DNA from: DRVV01 sp038868255
GTDB taxonomy: Archaea > Thermoproteota > Bathyarchaeia > Bathyarchaeales > Bathycorpusculaceae
NCBI GenBank assembly: GCA_038868255.1
Contig: JAWCTJ010000025.1
Coordinates: forward strand, 1 to 15,759
Direction of reading: 5' to 3'
DNA length: 15,759 nt
Shown: one piece after another, positions 14,566 through 15,759 of the stretch
Position numbering within the stretch: position 1 is the first letter of the stretch
Layout: each line of letters begins with the position of its first letter
Notes under the pieces: generated by a model
The model's database searches: none
What the model was told of the DNA's origin: nothing
What the model saw: only the letters and a program-made list of their open reading frames with translations
Program-made: the position numbers and the translations under genes

Positions 14566-14617
14566 TGATTTTGGGCTTGACGTCAGCTGTCAAAATCAGG
14601 ACCCCCCCTCGTTTTTT
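14566..14617 (+). terminator. Hairpin followed by T6 tract
   Basis: TGATTTTG (14566-14573) and CAAAATCA (14591-14598) are perfect 8-bp arms with a 17-nt loop. A competing inner stem TTGAC/GTCAA (14577-14581, 14589-14593) encloses GTCAGCT. A C7 run and then six T (14612-14617) follow on the plus strand. The form is that of an intrinsic terminator, but no recognised plus-strand gene lies upstream, so it may end an unannotated RNA started from the plus-strand TATA at 14349. Confidence 0.35.
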
Positions 14618-14743
14618 CACTTAAGCTCATTGATTGCGCATAGCAACGCCTTTCCTCGCCCCTTAAACCTACGGCAACAAGTCTACTGACTATCTTTAAC
14701 CCTGCCATTAGCTTTATTCATTAACTTTTTTGCGACTGTAAAG

Positions 14744-14751
14744 TTTAAAAA
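14744..14751 (+). promoter_or_regulatory. TATA box of the GHKL ATPase gene
   Basis: TTTAAAAA preceded by the purine-rich GTAAAG, a good match to an archaeal BRE plus TATA. The transcript would start near 14775 and have a leader of about 50 nt that contains the Shine-Dalgarno at 14816. Confidence 0.5.
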
Positions 14752-14815
14752 TTCACCCTGTGCTTTGTTGAGAAGCCTTGAGGTGCATCCAGCGCCTTGA
14801 ATATATCGTGGAAAC

Positions 14816-14821
14816 AGGTGA
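14816..14821 (+). promoter_or_regulatory. Ribosome binding site that decides the GHKL ATPase start
   Basis: AGGTGA lies 6 nt before ATG 14828 but touches the in-frame ATG at 14822. It therefore favours the second ATG (protein beginning MSLRISKEFF). Confidence 0.6.
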
Positions 14822-14827
14822 ATGCGA

Positions 14828-15759
14828 ATGAGTCTTCGAATTTCGAAGGAGTTTTTCACGGAGTTTGCTAAAAAGACTTGGCAGAGTCCCTATTCATGTG
14901 TATTGGAGCTTGTTGAGGACAGTTATGACGAGGATGCCACACGCGTCATAGTGACCGTTACGCCTGATTACATAGTGATTGAGGATGATGTCGGCATGGA
15001 TGAGCGTGGCATGGATCTTTTCCTGACAGTTGGCAGTGCACATAAGCAGAAAGAGCTGGTTTCACCGCGTTTTGGCCGCGCTAGAACCGGGAGATATGGT
15101 GTTGGAAGGCTTAGTTTCCTAGCTTTTTTCTCCGCTATGAAGGTTAGGACACGCAGGGGGAGCTTCAACAAAACTTTCATGATTGACGAGGACGTTTTAG
15201 CTCAGCTTTCCTCTGGAAAGGCTGAGGTTAAGCTCTTATCAGAACCCTCCCTGGACAGAGATGGAAGTGAGATATGGCTGCTTAATCCAAGATCAGCTCT
15301 TCGACCGGAGAAAATACTTAAGGATCTAAGGGAGTTGCCCATACTTCGTTCACCGTACTTTGAGGTTTATCTTAGAATTGGAGAGTTCCACCCGTGGAGC
15401 ATTGAAGGCGCAATCAAAGTTGAACCGAAAAATGTTGTAGGTGAAAGGATTCCCGTAGAGCTTGATGGTGTGACAGGCGAGATCACCATTGCATACAGAC
15501 CCCTATCAGAGGAGGAGAGAGGTATAACAATCATCCATAACGCACATGCCGTTGCGAAAAGCCTCTTCGGGTTCAGCCCAGCCCAGATGAGCCGAATTAC
15601 TGGGTATGTGAGGTGCGACTGGATAACACCCGTATTCGCAACAAAGTCCGCGATAATTGAGGATGAAAAGTACACGCGATTTTATAACATGATGCGCAGT
15701 TTCATATCTCAAAAGGTCCTGCCGAGAGCCGTGGAAGTAAAGGAAGGACTATCCTACAT
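14828..15759 (+). CDS. GHKL (HSP90/MutL/MORC-like) ATPase domain protein, N-terminal 310 residues
   Basis: The gene runs off the right edge; 310 codons are complete. Residues about 7-110 look like a Bergerat-fold ATPase. VLELVEDSYDEDA (25-37) stands for the N-box with the probable catalytic Glu27. IEDDVGMDERGM (51-62) stands for the DNGxGM motif, and GRYGVGRLSFLAF (88-100) for the second glycine-rich lid motif. The N-box asparagine that binds Mg in HSP90, MutL and gyrase B is Asp31, and the DNG triplet reads EDD, so the ATP site is divergent. Residues about 110-310 are a mixed alpha/beta region I cannot assign; in relatives a transducer domain follows here. Members of this class act as nucleotide-driven clamps on DNA or proteins. 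No partner gene is visible inside the window. Confidence 0.75.
   Translation, partial: MSLRISKEFFTEFAKKTWQSPYSCVLELVEDSYDEDATRVIVTVTPDYIVIEDDVGMDERGMDLFLTVGSAHKQKELVSPRFGRARTGRYGVGRLSFLAFFSAMKVRTRRGSFNKTFMIDEDVLAQLSSGKAEVKLLSEPSLDRDGSEIWLLNPRSALRPEKILKDLRELPILRSPYFEVYLRIGEFHPWSIEGAIKVEPKNVVGERIPVELDGVTGEITIAYRPLSEEERGITIIHNAHAVAKSLFGFSPAQMSRITGYVRCDWITPVFATKSAIIEDEKYTRFYNMMRSFISQKVLPRAVEVKEGLSY

Larger units (their letters stand above)
14325..14827 (+). other. Divergent 0.5-kb gap between cdc48 and the GHKL ATPase gene
   Basis: No tRNA, rRNA or convincing reading frame is visible. It holds the cdc48 promoter, a hairpin with a downstream T tract (14566-14617), a C7 run (14602-14608) and the probable promoter of the right-hand gene (14744-14751). 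On the minus strand between about 14375 and 14525 two short hydrophobic reading frames lie almost end to end in different frames; they may be decayed coding sequence or chance. The stretch 14380-14560 could also be an unrecognised RNA. Confidence 0.5.

Noticed and set aside
1..15759. CRISPR array, insertion sequence, tRNA or rRNA gene
   Set aside because: No regularly spaced repeats, transposase, terminal inverted repeats or tRNA-like T-loop signatures were seen on either strand.

Overview
The window looks archaeal. It encodes a CDC48/VAT-type double AAA+ ATPase. Several genes have A/T-rich TATA-like boxes at archaeal spacing, and at least two lack a Shine-Dalgarno and sit where a leaderless transcript would begin. 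Other genes start at TTG or GTG behind clear Shine-Dalgarno sites. An anaerobic, hydrogen-metabolising lineage such as the Bathyarchaeia/TACK archaea would fit, but the lineage is a guess; no rRNA or tRNA is present.

Layout. 1-217 (-) is the start of a membrane-bound ion-pumping pyrophosphatase that runs off the left edge. 488-5436 (-) is a tight cluster for the three large antiporter-like subunits, transcribed L, M, N. 5659-7029 (+) is an ArsB-family permease inserted in the opposite orientation. 7382-11949 (-) is a second tight cluster, transcribed A, B, CD, H, I, J, K, with overlapping or nearly touching genes. 12120-14315 (-) is cdc48. 14325-14827 is a 0.5-kb divergent gap with a strong hairpin and a T tract. 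14828 to the right edge (+) is the beginning of a GHKL (HSP90/MutL/MORC-like) ATPase.

The main point is that the two nuo-like clusters together supply every membrane subunit of an 11-subunit complex I (A, H, J, K, L, M, N) plus the peripheral B, C, D and I, with C and D fused. The catalytic pair is not the quinone-type NuoB/NuoD. The large subunit keeps both CxxC pairs that hold the [NiFe] centre (Cys234/Cys237 and Cys524/Cys527), and the small subunit has the CxxC form of the proximal cluster site used by group 4 hydrogenases. The predicted machine is therefore a membrane-bound [NiFe] hydrogenase on a full complex I-size ion-pumping arm, fed by the two-cluster ferredoxin subunit I. No NADH (EFG), F420 (FpoF) or formate module is encoded here. 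Direction (H2 evolution from ferredoxin or H2 oxidation) and the pumped ion (H+ or Na+) cannot be read from the sequence.

The membrane arm has unusual features: the TM7 lysine of the N subunit is a glutamate, subunit A lacks the usual Glu near its conserved Asp, and subunits J and K resemble Mrp/Mbh-type small subunits in their core helices. The neighbouring pyrophosphatase would be a second ion pump on the same membrane, and the ArsB-type permease is in a family that can use the resulting gradient.
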